A DNA stretch of 64,000 nt, taken from assembly GCA_007570785.1 (NCBI GenBank), contig ML664199.1:20875444-20939443 (forward strand), in the 5' to 3' direction. Every line of letters starts with the position of its first letter. Position 1 is the first letter of the stretch. The DNA comes from Antilocapra americana (Eukaryota > Chordata > Mammalia > Artiodactyla > Antilocapridae). The position numbers and the translations under genes are program-made. This document shows, one piece after another, positions 36,232 to 49,486 of this stretch. The notes beneath the pieces were generated by a model. It worked only from the letters and a program-made list of their open reading frames with translations, did not search any database and was not told the DNA's origin.

Positions 36232-36446
36232 AGTGCAAGTGGTTCTAGTAGTAAAGAATCCACCTACCAGTGTAGGAGATATAAGAAGTGTATGTTCAAT
36301 CCCTGGGTCGAGAAGATCCCCTGTAGGAGGAAATGGTACTCCACTCCAGTATTCTTGCCTGAAAATCCCATGGACAGAGGAGCCTGGCAGGCTACAGTAA
36401 ATGGGATCGCTAAGAATCAGACATGACCGAGTGTATGAGCACATAT
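36232..36446 (+). mobile_element. Bov-tA SINE, head eroded, abutting BovB
   Basis: AGTGGTTCTAGTAGTAAAG, AGGAGATATAAGAAGTG, GTTCAATCCCTGGGTCG, CTGGCAGGCTACAG and CAGACATGACCGAGTG. The first bases of the tRNA head are lost at the junction with BovB. Confidence 0.9.
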
Positions 36447-38504
36447 ACATGCATTTATCCTATCTACTCAATTTAGTTATCTGGCACTGTGCTAGTTAGT
36501 GGTACAACAGAGACAACAGCTAAAAAATAAATAGAATTAATTAAAGTTTGATCAATTTGAAAATTTACTGTGGCTAAACATGAAGTAGAATCACTGTGAA
36601 CCAACTGAAGACAAACTCCCTAGAGATTAGGAGACATTTACTATTTAGAAATAGATATTACCTAATAAATTTCACACAATGTTTCCTGTTATGTGCAAAT
36701 ATCTCTGCCACTGGCCCATCAGATGAGTAGCAAAGCACTTAAAATGTTGTCAACCTAATGTAAATAGGATAATGCTTAACATTCAAGAAAAAAAAATCTT
36801 GAAATTGTTAATTAGACAAAGAGGAAAATGGCAAGCAATTGGCATTAAGTTTTGACAGAAAAAAATTTAGAAAGCATAAATGAATTTCTTTTGAGTCTTG
36901 GTTAAGTTCTTCAAATAGACTGAAAAACAAAGAGATAAAGCTCTAAAGCCATGAAAACATTTCTTCATGGTGATCTTGACCAAGTCTCTCTCTTGACATA
37001 GGCCCTTTTCAGTCAGAATGGGGCACAATGAATGCCTGAATCAGTGTTGATCTGAGCTGAGGAGTCGAAGTGTCTGTTTGATGGTTTCGAATTGGAAAGT
37101 AACTGATGAACATCCTGGTAGGTTAGCCTGTAACAGGCAGCACCATGGAATTCATGTTTAACAAGTGGATAAAAATATGTTGATGTTTTGGAGCCAGTGT
37201 TTGTGACACCGAAGTGAGTGTTTTGGGAGGAGGAAATGAGAGCCATGATTTGCTGGAGGAACTAGCTAGCAAAAAACAAGAGCAAATTAGACTATCTTGA
37301 CACCAGACACACTTTTTTGGGCAGTCACTCTATTTTGGTGTATATTGTTTCAAATGTAATATAAAGTCAGATTTTATGTGCACATATACACCCACAATTT
37401 GTAGATGAATTACAATGTATTTCTGTCTCTATTTCATTATACTTGTATATTTACACATTTATTTATACATTCAATCATATATACATATCTAAATATGTCA
37501 ACCTCATCTTTTAAAAAATAGTTGCATGTATTTCATTGTCTACACATATAATTAAATTAGCCAGCTGGATGAAATTTTAACCAATTAAGTTTACATTGAC
37601 TCCATTTAAAATATATCTTTATGCTCTGTCTTTGTCATGATTTTGGTGATGTATGACCTCCATCTTCACATTATCTTGATTAACTGAAAACAGATTGTGT
37701 ATTATTAGGAAACATCATAGAAAGCAGCGTTTAAAGTTACTTTTAAGGTAAACTAAAAATCAAAAGGATTCTATTTCTAGTTTCAAGACTTCGATCATAT
37801 GAGTTAACAAAAACAATTGTACACTAAGAGTTATGAATATATGGCAGATGACATGTGGTTGTATAGGTTTGTTGTACGTTTTTAAAGGAACACAAGGGCG
37901 GCGATTCATATTAATGGAAAGGAAGAAAATTATCTTATGAGATGGTGAATAATTTTCATTTTTATTTTCCTTTTTTACATTATTTTTCTTGCTGAACTGT
38001 GCACTCAACTACCACGCAGTCCTCCCCTGAGTTCCCTGGTGTAACCTGTAGCTTTACAGAAATTTCTCAAACTTGCTTCCCTTTTAAAGCTCCTTTACCA
38101 TGCTTGATCCCTTTAGATCTCTTCTCTTATGACTGTATTTTGGTTAGTGTTGAACTCTCTTATATTAATTTCCTTTTCACAGTTCAGTGAATTCTGAAAC
38201 ATTGATTGCTTCTAGATACTCATCTACTTTTTATAGTTTTACATGTAATTTTTTTCCCTCTAGAGGACACTGAGGGATAGAAGCCCCATTAAAGTAAGCT
38301 TTTTCCTATTCTGGCATAAACTAAATTTATTTAGTTAAATTTAGTTCGTTTGAAAAATTTTATTCGTCTTTATCATCTGTTACCTGCTTCTCTAACATTT
38401 CTTTTATAGTATTAAACACATTGAATACATGCATATTTGATCCATCTGTCTTCATGCAAGATCTCTCTCTGTGTGTGTGAATTTATGTAGATATACATTC
38501 ATCT
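36447..38504. other. AT-rich non-repetitive stretch of 2 kb
   Basis: No gene or clear repeat. 36470-36545 may be a faint L2 tail. Short open frames only. Confidence 0.4.
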
Positions 38505-38728
38505 GAGCTTCCCAGGTGGTGCTAGTGGTAAAGAATCCACCTATCAATGCAGGAGACATAAGAGACAATGGTTTGATCCCTGCATGGGGAAGATCCCTTG
38601 AGGAGGGTATGGCAACCCACTCCAGTATTTTTGCCTGGAGAATCCCATGGATAGAGGAGCCTGGAGGGCTGAAGTCCATAGGGTCACAGAGTTGGGCACG
38701 ACTGAAGCTACTTAGCACGCGTGCATGT
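38505..38728 (+). mobile_element. Bov-tA SINE, full length
   Basis: GAGCTTCCCAGGTGGTGC, AGGAGACATAAGAGAC, GGTTTGATCCCTGC and GGAGGGTATGGCAACCC, then CACGACTGAAGCTACTTAG with a CACGCGTGCATG tail. The ACATAAGAGA block marks the same subfamily as the copies at 36232 and 49487. Confidence 0.94.
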
Positions 38729-41700
38729 AGATCATAGGTATGACTCAGTTTCACTTTGTTTTAGATGACAACTTTTGTGTGCTCGCCTATGGCAGTATTC
38801 AAGTTCTAGTTTCATTTAGAGGTATATGTTTAGGCCCTTTATCCATTAGCAAATTATATATAAACTCAGCTTCTTTAAGTAACCAGTTTCAAGAAACCAA
38901 AGATTAAGAAAAATAAATTACATGTTTAGAGTTTTAAAAATTAGGCAACTTATTTTCTAGAGCTTTCTTTTTTGATGTGTGCTTTGAAAAGTATTACAAC
39001 ATAATATTGGATTTTGTGTACATTTTAAAGCTCTGATTCATAATCAGATTGTAATTTAATAGGAAATTTAATTGTGTTAGAAGATGCACTAAATATTTGA
39101 TAGATGTCTTGAAGACAAATGTTGTGTGCCGAGAAGAGAGTCATAGTTTAGTCAGATTAAGACAGAGTTGAATCCCCTGCCTACTAGCTCTGTGCTGAGC
39201 AGATTACAGGGGTCTGTCTGTTCCTTCGGGGAAGTCAAACTAGCACGATGTAATTTACTTTGGATTTTCAATATCTTTTGGTTACTTCATCTCCTAAAAG
39301 GATAACTTTGAAAGTAAATTGCAAAAGCAACCATATTAGACCCTTCTGATGAAGAATTAGAAAAACAGATCAATATAAACTGAAGTGTGTATTTTTCTAA
39401 ATCAGTATTAGCATGGCAACCAAGAGGTGATTGATATGCTTAAAATACAAATGAATCATGAATAGGGTTCTTATGTCATACTTTGCAGTTAAAATATTCA
39501 GGAGTTAAAATTCTAAAAGTAAAGTATTCTCAGTGCCCTGTGGCCTAATGATCAGAATATTTGACCATCAGCATTGCTCCTGCAAGCTAGTGTCCTGCAT
39601 ATAAACATATATGAACATGAAAACGTTTGGATTTTACAAATTGTAATAAATTCTGTAATTACGAGGCATACTCAGTTAGTTCCTGTGAACTGAAAGGCAT
39701 CCTTAGACAACCTCAGTGTCCTTCCACCATTCCGGATGTGGTATATCTAGGGTGAAAGGGTGCCTCCCCACCGTAATCTTTCAGTCCTTGTCTTTTCTCT
39801 TAGGTGACAGTTCTATAATGTAAGCATCTAGCTACAAAGAACTGAACTGAAACTTCCTATCCGTTTTGCATAGAACACTGGACAGCCATTAAAATGGAAA
39901 CAATATTTCTCCTTCCTGATTCAGAGGAGATTTAAATTGGTACCCTGAAGGTAAAAGGGCATTGCTCATCACCAGTGCCCAGGCTGTAGGGTTGTTTTAT
40001 TTTTTTTGAACAGATATAAGAACATGATTTTCCTTCCCCAATTTTTAGGTATAGTCTTAAAAAGTGTTATTAGTATAATTGCTTACATAAATCATGATCT
40101 TTAAATTTTTCTAATTTTCATGGATCCATTTTAAATACTGTTCAAGTTCTGAGCAAAATGTGTATAGGTGAATATGTGTGTGTGTGTGTTTCTGGATTTT
40201 TTTGTAATGTAAGAGTGAATATACATATAAATAAAGTATAGCATTAGAGTATTCAAACTAAAGTCTTTATTATTTAGGTAAAAGGGTATTTTTATTGTCT
40301 ACGTGTTTTTCAGTTGCTGGATCATGATTATGGCCACAAGTGTCTATTTCACTTTTCTGTTGTCTCAGTTTTCATTAGCTGAATTTTTTATCTTATGAAT
40401 AAAAACATTCAGTATTCCTCCAGTGTATGCACACTTGGCAGATTATTTTACGGAATCCGTCTGTAGCTATAGTTTCTATATCTGTAGATGGGCAGATTGA
40501 ACCAGACAAGTCAATGAATTCCCTACTATCTTTAAAGTTCCATGATTCAGTGACATTTGAGATGAAAACTTCTGCTTTTTTAATCATATGAGATGAGGCT
40601 GAATTAAAATAATTTCTTTGAAATTAGCATTGCATTTTCAAAATAATTTGAAGTATTATAAGAGCAAATCCTCTATAATCTCCTGACATGTAAGACCACT
40701 ACTACCTACGGTGAATGTCCCTTTGAACTTGACTACATAGGGCTAAGACCAGCACTTAAAGACTTTGCAAATTTAATTGTGCTTGTGTTAGAAACTGATT
40801 GATAAAATAAATTACTCTATGCTGTAGGTTAAGATTTGAGTTCTGCAATTGTAGCTGCTACGGATTACCTGAAAACCTTTTTATATTGCATTTCTTATGG
40901 CTGTATTTTACAATTGCTCTAATAAAAAATTCTATACAAAAATAGTTTGATATTAATAGCAATCATTAACAACTTGATAGATTCTTGTTAAGTATATTTG
41001 CAATACATTTAATCTTATTACACTCAGCCTTGAGTTGTTTCTTCCAAATATTATAGGTCTTTATGAAGCTAGCAATATAAAGAAGAGGTTTCAACCATTT
41101 TCGGCCAAAAATTAGGTTTAGCTTAATGGATCAATTTTTTTCTTATTAAACTGTGTCTGACCAGTGCCAAGTAATACATTCAGCATTGATCTTTGTCTCA
41201 CCCTGCTGTAGCTTGCGTTCTCTTTATGTACATGAAAAATAAGGTGCCAGGAATGAAAACAATGCCTGTATAATACAAATATAGAATTTTTCTCAGACTT
41301 CCATTCAGTTTATCATTTCAGTTTGTTATTAATGCCTTGCCTGCTGCTTTTCAGAAATGTGTTTTTAAAAAGCACATTTATTTCCATAAAGAATGCTTTC
41401 TTCTGGTGTAATTATAAAAAACATACACCATAGACTGGGAGTACATCAATTGTTTCAGCAGCATGGACAAAATGTATGAGCCTTGTTCACATGTGCAAAA
41501 TCTGTTCTAAGTGTGGAGCCATCTGGGGTCTTGACCCATTAACACTGAGGAGCTGAAGTGTACTGGTTAGAACCATTTTGAAGTTCTATTTTTCTTTTAG
41601 TAAAAATAGAAAGATAAACAAAAACAGAGCCAGATTTTAACAGATACAGAACATGTACGGGGCAAGTTAAAAGTCGTGTTAGTGCTTCTTTGAGACACAT

Positions 41701-41760
41701 ATAGTTGTAACAGGAGCCCCCAAATCTCTTAATTCCACTCCTGTCTTTTTTTCCACCCCA
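38729..41760. other. AT-rich non-repetitive stretch of 3 kb
   Basis: No recognised repeat and no gene. A (TG)8 run lies at about 40174-40189. The clean, repeat-free look makes it a place to test for conservation, but nothing specific is seen. Confidence 0.4.
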
Positions 41761-41977
41761 GTGTGTGTGCTCACTCAGTCGTGTTAGACTGTTTGTGACC
41801 CCATGGACTATAGCCCTCCAGGTTCCTCTGTCCATGGAATTTTCCAAGCAAGAATACTGGAATGGGTTGTCATTCCTCCTCCAGGGGAATCTCCCCAACT
41901 GAGGGACTGAACTCACATCTCTTGAGTCTCCTTCATTTGCAGGTGGATTCTTTACCACTGCACCACAGAGGACCCCC
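41761..41977 (-). mobile_element. Bov-tA SINE, full length, antisense
   Basis: GTGTGTGTGCTCACTCAGTC, GACCCCATGGACTATAGCC, CAAGAATACTGGAATGGG, GAACTCACATCTCTTGAGTC and GCAGGTGGATTCTTTACC. The right end is ACCACAGAGGACCCC. Confidence 0.93.
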
Positions 41978-42169
41978 CTCCACCCCAGTACATTCCACCT
42001 ACTTCTTGGGAGTATTTGATATTATTGCCATGCTTGGAACTTCTCCTCTTCTTATAAGTTTTTCTTGGCTTTTCTCTTCTCTGAAGGGTAGAATTGAGAC
42101 TCTACCCTGGGTAGAGTATTTATTAATAAAAACAGGCAGATTGGTCTTCATCCTGGGTTTTCACCCTTG

Positions 42170-42375
42170 TTTCCATTCCCCTGAACAAACTTTTGACTTC
42201 AGGTATTTCCAAATACACCTTTTGCATCTCTTCATTCACACTCTTCCACTGGTTAAAATGACCTTCCACCTTTCCTTTATACTTTTAATCTGTCAAATTT
42301 TTCCCAGTCCTTCAAGCCTCAGTTTCACATGTTTCCATTGCTTCAGAAGGTTACCTGCTTACCTGCACAAAATGT
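42170..42375 (+). mobile_element. Weak L2-like fragment
   Basis: TGCATCTCTTCATTCACACTC, CAGTCCTTCAAGCCTCAG and TTGCTTCAGAAGGTTACC resemble the part of LINE2-type repeats before the 3' end. Highly diverged. Confidence 0.35.
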
Positions 42376-42379
42376 GGTT

Positions 42380-42567
42380 TAATGGAAACACAAATTTTGG
42401 AGTCAAACAGATTTTGTTGGAATATACCACAGACAAGCTACAGGACCTTGGGTGATTAGTTAACCTATTTAGTAATCTCACTTCAGCTTTAAAGTGGAGC
42501 TTATAGTATTAGTTGCGTATGGTTCTTTTAAAAATTAAATGTATTGTATATACACTTGGCATATGGT
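42380..42567 (+). mobile_element. MIR remnant
   Basis: TTTGGAGTCAAACAGATTTTG, GACCTTGGGTGATTAG, TTAACCTATTTAGTAATCTC and ATAGTATTAGTTGCGTATGG follow the MIR order from the head through the core. The next SINE starts where it ends. Confidence 0.6.
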
Positions 42568-42569
42568 TG

Positions 42570-42795
42570 TGTGGGTGTGTGTGCTTAATCGCTCAGTCGT
42601 ATTGGACACTTTGCGACCCTTTGGCCTATACCCACTCGCCTCCTCTAGTCCATGGGATTTTTCAGGCAAGAATACTGGAGTGAGTAGCCATGTTCCTCTT
42701 CCAGGGTATCATCCCGACCCAGGAGTCGATACATCTCCTGTATCTCCTGCATTGCAGGCAGATTCTTTACCTGATGAGCCATCAGGGAAAGCCTT
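42570..42795 (-). mobile_element. Bov-tA SINE, full length, antisense
   Basis: GTGTGTGTGCTTAATCGCTC, CAAGAATACTGGAGTGAG, CATCATCCCGACCCAGG, TCCTGCATTGCAGGCAG and GAGCCATCAGGGAAAGCC. Nearly all of the family body is present. Confidence 0.93.
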
Positions 42796-45624
42796 ATATA
42801 GTTGGCATCTGGTAAGGATAGTAATATTCTTCCCTCCTTCTTGAAAGCCCATGGCCTGGCACATATCATGTATTGCCATGTTGTGATAATTTTTCTTTTC
42901 TATTTTTGTTACATTGTTACATGATCAACTGGTTTTTAAGTTTCTTTTCCATACTGATGGCTCCATATAGTGCTTTGTATTTTTCATGAGGCAGAGCAAA
43001 ATAAACCATACATGGTAGACATTTAAGAATTTTTTTCCTCCAAATAAAAAGAAAAATGTCTTTCTCCTCCATTAGCTTCCTACAGATTATTCTCTGACAA
43101 CATCAGAATCCAGTTTTGTAATTCTTACAATTGGTTTTAGACTTTTCTCATAGCCCTTTTTTTTTTTTTCAAGAAGCTATCCTCCGTTGGGAAGCCTGAG
43201 CCCCCCTACTAACTTAGAGGCATAACAGCCAGTATGAGGCATGTGCATTGCAGGTAGGAAAGAAAGTACACTAAACTCAAAAGACTTAAAATGGGGTCTT
43301 TCAAGTTTGAGCCAAGTAATATCCTCTACTCTGTTTAACTAAGTATTGAAGCAGTGATTTGATTTCATGATCTAGGTAAGGGCTCTTGTATATCAAAGTG
43401 GAATAAATACCATACATACTACCTGGAACATAGCTGTAATATTGGCTGCATTGTTCTCTCTCTGCCTGGGAATAGGAGTAATAATTCAGAGAAACCTCTC
43501 ATATTTTCCAGGCCATCGAATATGTGAGGTTTTCAAAGCCATGATCTTTTCCATGATCTGATGGCCCCATCTCCTATCAGAGGTCTGGCCCTGCTTAGAA
43601 TCAAGGAAATCCTCTTGGGCAGTTTTTGGGAGAGGCTGCATGGATGACGGCAGCTAATAAATGGGTTTCTGGGAAAATGCCCTTTTATCCTTTTATGTCC
43701 TTTTCAAGATGGACTTCTGAGTAATTTCCCTAAATAACTGAGGTATAATGGAGTTATAATTTGATCCCAGGCAGCCAAGGTGTGAACATGCTTTTGTAAT
43801 AGACATGTGAATGCAAACACACACACATGCGCACCAGTAGTGTAGCATCGATAGTGTGAAATATACCCTATATATGAGAGCACCAAACTGACATAATAGG
43901 CTAACTCTTCTGGATGATCAAGATCGGCCTACACATGTTCTAAGTTGGGTATAAGTTACAAAGTAAAGCAAAATAAACACATAAAGCGTATGATTTCTGG
44001 AGGAATGCTTACTTTTAAAGACAAGGTTAATACTGAATATGTATGATTTATATCCCATCAACTCCTTTAGTCTTTCTAATATTTAATTACTGCATATAAA
44101 ACCACACTTTTTAAATTTTAAACCTAAAATAAAAGGATAAAATATGTGGAATCCATGTTTTTTATAATACCTTTTAGGCTTCAGTCTTAGAGTAAAGTCT
44201 ATGAGAAAAGTGTTGTCAAGGCTAGTGAGAGGAAAACATGTTTTTGACATTTTACCAAGGAAAATTGTATATACATTGAAATTTCAGTTAACTCAATTCA
44301 TAGGTGCTTTTGATTTGGGTTAAAAATAAAAATAATACCTGTATTTAATTTTTTAAATAATTTAAACCATCTAGAGGGGCAAAAATGAAAAGTGAACATG
44401 TCTCTTAACCAACTGCTTTATTCATCTTGGAAACCACTTTTAGCTCTTTTATGCTTCTTTCCCTCGTCACCACCCTTCTGCCTACCAACCCACTCTCTTT
44501 TTCTTTTTTCCTCTCTTTGTTTTCTACTCAACTATATTATCAGGTAATAAAATTATTCTTTCATTTTTTGAGTTATCAGTCTTGGACTACTCAGATGATT
44601 GTCAACAATGAGCAGTGAAGTCTTTTCACACAATCACTGCCTACCACATCCTCTTCTCTGAATTCTGATTTTTGTCATGTTTAATAACACATGCATTTTA
44701 TTCTGTAGTAATAATTAAGCCTCCTCCTCCTCTTTCTTCTTCCTAATCTTCTTCATTACTATAGAATAATTCTAATCATTTTAACCCAATAAAACTGTAT
44801 TATGTTATGTCGCTTTTGTTCAATATTAATAACCAGGACCAAGTACCCTAGTTGGACTTAGGCAAAGTAAATGTAGTAGTATTTCACTAAACTCCCACTG
44901 CTTGAAGGAGGGGATCATAAACTTCCATGTCCAATGGATATATATTTGAATGTCAGCAGTCTTAATGTTTTATTTTCATAATTTCAAGGATTTTTTCCTT
45001 TCTCTTTTTTTTTCATAAACAGCTTGGTCTTGTTAAGGAGTAGTATTTTCTCTCAAGTCTCTTTAAAGATAATTATTGTAATTTTTAAGTTTTCTTTTGT
45101 TTGCTGAACAATGTATTTTCTCTAGCCGCTTGTCTGTTTTACAAGTTCTTCGTTCTTATTTGCATCCCTCCAATATGGTGATTTTCTGTGTGTTTCCTCT
45201 CCAGGCATGTAAGTTTCCAACAGAACTTCCCTTCAGATGCAGGCACCATTAAGAATTTGTAAGGTTTTTTGGAAGAAGATGTGGGTATGGAGCAGGCAGG
45301 CACTTGGAGCCTCTCACAACTGGCACATAGGAGGCTTGACGTTGGCCTTGGACCACTTTGATCTCATTTTTCTCCTTGGTTGCTGGTGAGAAGGCCAAAT
45401 ACTACACCCAGCTCTGCTCTATTTTTCTCTCAGGCCCAGCTCTCTCACTGGACTTACTTACCAGCCATGTAACCCACTTCCTTTAGAAAGCAATTCTTTT
45501 TTTGTGGGAGTGGGGGTCTATAATTTGTTACTGCTTACATCACATGATAGAGAGGGAGAGTAGAGAGAAAGCTCTTTGTTGTTTGGCTGTTCAGAATGTA
45601 ATTATTCAATTCCCTCCCTACTGA
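42796..45624. other. AT-rich non-repetitive stretch of 2.8 kb
   Basis: No recognised repeat and no gene. A T-run lies near 43159-43170. Confidence 0.4.
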
Positions 45625-45832
45625 TGGGCTTCCTTGGTGGTTCTGACAGTAAAGAATCTGCCTGCAATGCTGGAGACTCTGGTTCAATCCCTGGGTCAGG
45701 AAGAGCCTTGGAGAAGGGAATGGCTACCCATCCAGCATTCTTACCTGGAGAATTCCATGGCAGAGAAGCCTGGTGGGCTACCGTCCATGGGGTTGCAAAG
45801 AGTTGGGCATAACTGAGCAGCTAGCACTTCCA
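45625..45832 (+). mobile_element. Bov-tA SINE, full length
   Basis: TGGGCTTCCTTGGTGGTTC, AATCTGCCTGCAATGCTGG, GGTTCAATCCCTGGGTC, CTGGTGGGCTACCGTCC and GTTGGGCATAACTGAGC. The four-base CTCC run before AGTATT is shortened. Confidence 0.93.
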
Positions 45833-47534
45833 CTATCTGCTGATAGCCCCACAGCTGTCTCCTCCTTTTAGAGCTGTTGACTGAACTTGGGCTGATCTTT
45901 TCTCTGAAGTTTTGGGCTGCAATTTTCTTTCTAGTTTTTTCTCCTTTAATTTACTTCCACTTTCTTTGAATCCATTTCCTCTGACTTTACGGTTTCCTTC
46001 TGGCTTGTGTTTTTTATTTACCAGCAGTCTTAGGGTTTTACTCTTTGGAAAATAAAATGAAACAACCTCTTCTGCCATTTAAGTGTGACTTGGAAAGGAA
46101 GGGAAGGTAGATATGAGCAGTCAGTTTGCTTTCATGAGCTAGGATCAGGGACTGACTTGATAGAACTGTGCTTTAGAAAGATGACTCTGCCAGTAGATGG
46201 AGGGTAGAAAAAGGAGAAACTGAGGCAGGGAGACTGGTTAGGAGGATGTGACACCAGTTTGTGTATGAGATGGTGAGTGTTTTAACTAGGTCAGTTCTTT
46301 ATTCTTTTTATTTATTTGATAATTGTAATTATTGTTTAGTTTTAGGGGCCATATGAAAATAATGTTATGTGCCAAAACTGCTTACACCTCTTACACTTTA
46401 TATGTACCGTACTGTGACAATGAGAAACAATGTTTAGTAGCAATGATCCTGAGAGTGCAAAATCTTTAATTATGAAATAAGAATTCATTATGCTGACCAG
46501 ACTACATTTTCTAAGACAAAGTTAAAGGAACACTTTAACACTAGGTGTTACAATAATATTGTTTTCTAGTTGTGGAGAAACTTCAGTTAACTTCAAGAAT
46601 CCAGAGCCACTCACATTTGTTTTTTTGTTTATTTGCTTGTTTCTTTTATGTCAAAATAAAGTACAGTGGAAATCCTACCTTTATTCAATTATGTGACCAA
46701 AGTTTACATGTGAGGGTTTAAGAATTGTCTTGCTTTTTAAATAGGGCAAGCAAAACCAGATTAGCAAGACTGCAGGGTCACTAAATTTAACTGATATTTT
46801 TAGGAGTGGTCTGAGTTTCTGCTTTTAATGGAGTTAAAAAGAAACCAAACAAATGCTTAACACAGTTTCTCTAGGTTCTTTGATGGTGTAACCATATTCT
46901 TCATATTTTAAGATACTACATAAACTTTGAGCATTAGAGGAACAGTGAGAAGAGAAGGAACCAGATCACTTTCGGTGTAATTATTTTTGTACTCATCCAG
47001 TAGGAAGAAAAATAGAATAATCCTAGGTATTATGAGTCTATAAAAAATACATCTTTGTCAAGGAAGTTTTTTGTTTCTGTAATAGTTTGGCAGTTACTCC
47101 ATCACAATGTAAAATGGTGTGGACATAATTATTAACCATATTCCCAGTGAAATATACATCTATTTCCTTTGCAGATGTGCACTTTATAATTTCTTCTGTT
47201 CATAATTTGCTTATTGCCACCTAATTCCCTTTTCTCCTAATAACAAAATAAATGCAAGATGATTTATGAAACTTTTGAATCTTTTTCCTTTCTTTTATTA
47301 GGTCATTAAGAATATTCTAATAGACTCTTTTCTTCAGAGCAAATCTGTTGCTGTAGTTTTCTGTGTTGTTGGAGAATGTTTTCTTTCATTTACTCATCTC
47401 TTTCTGTTTTTCCTGTCTCTTTGTGTTTATTTTAGTCAATAAATGGATGAAAAGAAAACGCCTGCAAAACAAAATGCAGAGTATACTTTTCTTGCTAGTC
47501 AATAAATTATTTAGGAAAGATGTGAGGAATGATA
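45833..47534. other. Mostly non-repetitive stretch
   Basis: Contains the short L2 piece at 46130-46295. The minus frame 45833-46078 (81 codons, lysine-rich) has no recognisable domain and no upstream exon signals, and I do not call it a gene. Confidence 0.4.
46130..46295 (-). mobile_element. LINE2 fragment, antisense
   Basis: CTGTGCTTTAGAAAGATGAC, CTCTGCCAGTAGATGGAGGG and GGCAGGGAGACTGGTTAGG match the L2 segment that in reverse reads as the region about 700 bases from the 3' end. Confidence 0.6.
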
Positions 47535-47810
47535 AGATAATAACCTGCATTTGCAAAGCACTTTAGAAAACTTTCTAGAGCAGCTTTATAAATTGTGTCC
47601 TATTCTGGCTTCTTAATGATCCTGTGAGTCTGTAGGGCTAAAATATTAAATTTTTAAATTTAAAAGATTAAATTTTTAGGGTGAGGATTGGGAAGACCAT
47701 TTGCAGAAAGCTTGAACAACTCTTTCAAAGCCCTATAGCTAGTTGTGGTACCAACAAGTCTTGATTCATATCTCCTAATTCTCATTTTGGAAATGACCTT
47801 CTACTACAAG
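47535..47810 (-). mobile_element. MIR remnant, antisense, with AT insertion
   Basis: GCATTTGCAAAGCACTTTAG, TGATCCTGTGAGTCTGTAGG and AAGCCCTATAGCTAGTTG follow the antisense MIR pattern. An AT-rich tract of about 45 bases at 47640-47685 interrupts it. Confidence 0.55.
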
Positions 47811-48074
47811 TAAAGCACAAAAGCAGAGTCTATAGCTGGCAATAGATGAACAAAGAAAGAAATAAACAGAGTATTTATTCAGCAATCTTCCTAATTGATA
47901 CTATGCCCCAGTATCATTATATTGATTGTTTAGATATGTTGATTGGCAATCTGCACTGGTTGTTAAAATGGCCAGAGTAAACAGATTATGTTTTTCTTCA
48001 TGAGAGATGCAAACACGTGCCCAACAAATGTTATAGAATCTACAAACCAGAGACAGGCCCCTGCAAGGACTTGT

Positions 48075-48210
48075 TCAGTCCTGCTTTTAAACATGGAGAG
48101 ACCAAGGCTTAAAAAATCAGATGACTTGTTCAGGATCATACTGTTGTTAGTTTTAGACTCACTAATAAAAATTCAGATTTCCTTCCTTTTTAGCCTAGAA
48201 GTCAGATCTT
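48075..48210 (-). mobile_element. Weak MIR remnant, antisense
   Basis: AACATGGAGAGACCAAGGC, GATGACTTGTTCAGGATC and AAATTCAGATTTCC follow the antisense MIR order. The copy is poor. Confidence 0.4.
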
Positions 48211-48282
48211 ATTCTGAGCCAAATCTTTCCATTCACATACTAATTATTACCCAAATCATTGAAAAACAGGAGTACAAAGAAA

Positions 48283-48586
48283 TTTCTAAGGAGATCAGTC
48301 CTGGGTGTTCATTGGAAGGACTGATATTGAAGCTGAAACTCCAATACTTTGGCCACCTGATGCGAAGAGCTGACTCACTGGAAAAGACCCTGATGCTGGG
48401 AAAGATTGAGGGCAGGAGGAGAAGGGAATGACAGAGGATGAGATGACTGGATGGCAACACTGACTCGATAGCCATGGGTTTGGGTGGACTCCGGGAGTTG
48501 GTGATGGACAGGGAGGCCTGGCGTGCTGCGGTTCATGGGGTCGCAAAGAGTCAGACACGACTGAGCGACTGAACTGAACTGAACTG
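48283..48586 (+). mobile_element. BovB LINE 3' end, sense, about 300 bp
   Basis: GGAGATCAGTCCTGGGTG, GAAGCTGAAACTCCAATAC, ATGCTGGGAAAGATTGAGGG and GGACTCCGGGAGTTGGTGATG lead to the CTGAACTGAACTGAACTGAA terminus. It keeps more family CpG sites than the other BovB pieces, so it may be younger. Confidence 0.95.
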
Positions 48587-49475
48587 AATGAGATGGGAAT
48601 ATCATAGGATTTCTGATCTGTGTTTCAAAAAAGAAAATGTAAATTAAAAGAGTTGGAAGAAAGAAAATGGAATTGTGTTCTAAGCTCTTACTCCTCAGTG
48701 CAATTGAAGGACCAGCAACGTTAGCAATAACGGGCAGCTTGTAAGACATGTAGATTCTCCAGTTACAGACTAGATCAGACATAATCTGCAAGATCCTTAC
48801 ATAATGTGTGGACATATTATAGTTGAGAAGTTCTGCTCTAGATCAACAGAGTAAAAAGAATGAATTTTTTGTTTGCTTTTCTCCCATCAATTCTTCTTTC
48901 TCATGCAAAAAATGTCTTAAGTAACAAATTGTCAAGATTTAGCTTTTTGAAAAAGTGGAAGTGGCTTCTACAAATTCTGGTCTGACACATTAGAACCCTT
49001 TGTAAGAAATCTCTCAGAATTATAAAATGCCTTAATTTAAAAAATTGTTATCTATATGCCAAGTATCAGGAGTATTTAAAGTGCCATTTTAGGAAAAAAT
49101 AAATGAACAGGTATATTGTACACATGCTATTCATGATGTTAAGGATCCTTCTTTGTTTAGAATGCAGAAGTGTTCAGGTTTGTCTTTATTTTGTGTAAGA
49201 CTTAGTCTTACAGGTTCAATCTAAGTTTTTGAGATCATAGTGTGAAAAGCACAAAAGAGAATCTATTTTGTATATAAAATTTCAGAGACAAATGAAGGCA
49301 ATATGAAGTCAATAATATATTTATCTGTAAGTGAATGACCTCCAGTTACAAAATATTTATCTCAGTTAAATGTAGACCAGTGACTTTAAATATGAGGTTT
49401 ATATTTTCCTACAATGCAAATGAAAATGACTCTTGTTATTTACCCTTTATATCTTATATTATTTGGAAGAGGCTA
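48587..49475. other. Non-repetitive stretch
   Basis: No gene or clear repeat. Confidence 0.35.
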
Positions 49476-49486
49476 TGCTAATGAAG

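Noticed and set aside
41862..42455. Longest open frame in the window, 197 codons on the plus strand
   Set aside because: Its first 40 codons are an antisense Bov-tA and the rest passes through non-repetitive DNA, an L2-like piece and a MIR. No domain, no splice structure and a hydrophobic composition typical of pyrimidine-rich chance frames.
45833..46078. Lysine-rich 81-codon minus-strand frame
   Set aside because: Composition is striking but there is no known domain, no conserved neighbour and no splice or promoter context. It begins at the edge of a SINE.
47988..48431. 147-codon plus-strand frame
   Set aside because: Starts in a MIR-like remnant and reads into the BovB 3' end at 48283. 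A chance fusion without upstream exon signals.
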